A stretch of 64,000 nt of DNA from assembly GCF_026151205.1 (NCBI RefSeq), contig NC_087079.1:4049230-4113229 (forward strand), given 5' to 3'. The stretch is from Bolinopsis microptera (Eukaryota > Ctenophora > Tentaculata > Lobata > Bolinopsidae). Both the position numbers and the translations under genes were made by a program. How positions within the stretch are numbered: the stretch's first letter is position 1; every line of letters begins with the position of its first letter. Shown piece by piece: positions 62,672 through 64,000 of the stretch. The notes beneath the pieces are model-generated. The model ran no database searches. It saw nothing but the letters and a program-made list of their open reading frames with translations, and had not been told where the DNA came from.

Positions 62672-63393
62672 TTAATTCTGGATATCATTAATTTCGAATT
62701 TAAAAAGCAGGTAACCTTGGGAAAATAACATTTGTCCAAAAGATTCGGAAAGTACTTTGAGAAAGTGTTGGGTATTGATCCCCGATCTTAGCCGTCGTCT
62801 TTGAGGCCCTTTATGCCAACAGCTTCTTAATCTTAACGCGAATTTGAAAATCTTTGTAAACGAAACAGTCAGGTTGTTGCAGAATTTTCTGATAGTTCCA
62901 TTTCCTTGCCCGCAAAATAGTCTGAATCTATAGTTCGCTCGGGTTACGTCGATTATTCTCCGAATCGCTGAGATGAAAACCTCTTTGTAGTTGGAGAAGT
63001 CGTCCTCCCAAGATCGGTCAAAAGTGGTTAAGTTTAGAGTTTCTTCATACATCAGAAGATCGTTAGATTCTCCAGCTGCTTTGACTAGGTTGATCAGAGC
63101 AACTAGAGCTTCTTTCTCCTCAGCTATAATACCTGAACGAAGGTGAACCAATATGAGAAAAATGATCGGCCGGCCGCCGGCGGATCAAATATTACATGGT
63201 AGTTTTAAAAATGTGCCGTCTATTATTGTAATATATTTGAAATCAGTAAAACCAAATATTTGTATACCGATTGAGACATACCGAGCATAGTTTTCAGATA
63301 GAAATCAGGAGTACAGTCATCACTACTATCTGCCATTACTTGAAGTGTCGTTAAAACAACGTAGGAGATCAAGACAGTGCACAAAAGCTTCAT
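62672..63393 (-). CDS. Secreted helical protein, two exons, about 190 aa, unknown family
   Basis: Exon 1 (63393-63282) encodes a signal peptide (MKLLCTVLISYVVLTTLQVM) and the first mature residues with DDCTPDFYLKTML. Exon 2 (63132-62672) joins in phase 1 through GT..AG sites and supplies the rest, starting GIIAEEKEALVALINL. The mature chain is helix-rich with Cys in DDC, RLFCGQ, RKFCNN and RSCWH and N-glycosylation sites at NLT and NGT. It is the intact relative of the pseudogene at 58695-59822; a weaker relative lies at 56651-57181. No family recognised. The unusually basic stretch KGPQRRRLRSG near residue 145 differs from the relatives and could reflect a local rearrangement. Confidence 0.65.
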
Positions 63394-63430
63394 TATTTTA
63401 CGAAGACGGATAGAAAAAAGGAATGATCGG

Positions 63431-63637
63431 TTAAAACATCAATAAATGAGTTGGAAGAAAATGACAACTTTTGTATATATATGGACGTTGAGTACAGCAA
63501 AAGCGGAAGTATTCTAGATTGAAGCAGTCAGCGATTTTGCAATCGTTAAGTATGGGCCAGTCTTTTGGCACAATGCATAAATCAGATAGAATGGCGCACA
63601 AGACGGAAGTAGTGACAAAAGCTGTTATCATTCCCAT
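63431..63637 (-). CDS. Possible small secreted Cys-rich peptide, 68 aa
   Basis: A short ORF starting with a signal-peptide-like segment (MGMITAFVTTSVLCAILSDL) followed by several cysteines (NDCKIADCFN, FCCTQ, KSC). It lies just upstream of the secreted helical gene. It could be a first exon, a small peptide gene or a chance ORF; there is no homology that I recognise. Confidence 0.22.
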   Translation of the reverse strand: MGMITAFVTTSVLCAILSDLCIVPKDWPILNDCKIADCFNLEYFRFCCTQRPYIYKSCHFLPTHLLMF

Positions 63638-64000
63638 TGCGGTGCCATGATGTTGTGAGATTGTTTAGTGCCTTGAGCGGTTATCAATCTTATTAAAACG
63701 CCATTCCTGAACCCCACCAGTTTATAGTCATTCTGCACTATGATGTGACCACTACATCATAGCTAAAACGATCACATACTCACGACACATCTACTGCAAT
63801 CTAGGTAATATAATTTGAATATAATTTAAATTTCCGTATTAAATTCTGTGTTGTACCTTTTAAGATTGTTATTTTCACAAATATATCAAATTTACTCGAA
63901 CAGAGTAATTTCTCCTTTGAATTATTAGTTCACTCAAGCCGAAAAATGAATTTTTAGCAGATCTAAGATTGTGCAGCTTAATATATCTCACTAAACTACA
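63638..64000. other. Right end of window, no gene seen
   Basis: AT-rich sequence with no recognised feature. Confidence 0.4.

Overview
This is an AT-rich nuclear window from a multicellular animal. The genes have spliced introns with GT..AG borders, AATAAA polyadenylation signals and metazoan families: NUDT2, ADCK5, galactose 3-O-sulfotransferase, SRR1-like (SRRD), POGLUT2/3, TMEM223, CFAP36 and rhodopsin-type GPCRs. The GPCR style, the AT richness and the mix of CR1-like LINE, Penelope-like, Ty1/copia and foldback elements suggest an early-branching animal, perhaps a cnidarian. That placement is a guess.

Layout. 1-4.8 kb: a CR1-like LINE on the minus strand; its first ORF joins an AlkB-type dioxygenase to an SGNH esterase. 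5.6-14.5 kb: a run of single-copy genes on the plus strand (NUDT2, a multi-pass membrane protein, ADCK5, a sulfotransferase), with a 1.36-kb foldback element flanked by TTAA at 6.7-8.0 kb.

14.87-40.6 kb: a tandem segmental duplication. Unit A (about 14,871-33,512) and unit B (about 33,525-40,636) each carry an SRRD gene, a gene for a candidate lipid-anchored tandem NlpC/P60- or LRAT-like protein, a DM9-like repeat gene and POGLUT 3' exons. The right breakpoint lies inside POGLUT exon 3, so unit A has only a 3' fragment of POGLUT, while the copy ending in unit B is complete. Unit A is longer because it later gained three things: a Penelope-like element with an N-terminal GIY-YIG domain in SRRD intron 1, an expansion of an 11-bp intronic satellite to about 138 units, and a copia element with identical LTRs. 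Unit B keeps the empty copia site.

42.5-49.4 kb: the 5' part of a TMEM223-like gene, a 100-bp assembly gap, and two paralogous class A-like GPCR genes pointing toward each other across a 3-kb, 41-bp satellite. 50.3-51.7 kb: the first two exons of CFAP36. 52.2-55.1 kb: stop-dense sequence of unusual composition that I cannot identify, ending at a 29-G tract. 56.6-63.6 kb: a small family of secreted, helix-rich, Cys-containing proteins on the minus strand. One member is intact over two exons, one is a distant single-exon relative, and one is a pseudogene whose signal-peptide exon is split by a 359-bp hairpin element with an 8-bp target duplication.

There is no operon-like organisation. The shared story is local duplication followed by insertion of mobile elements.
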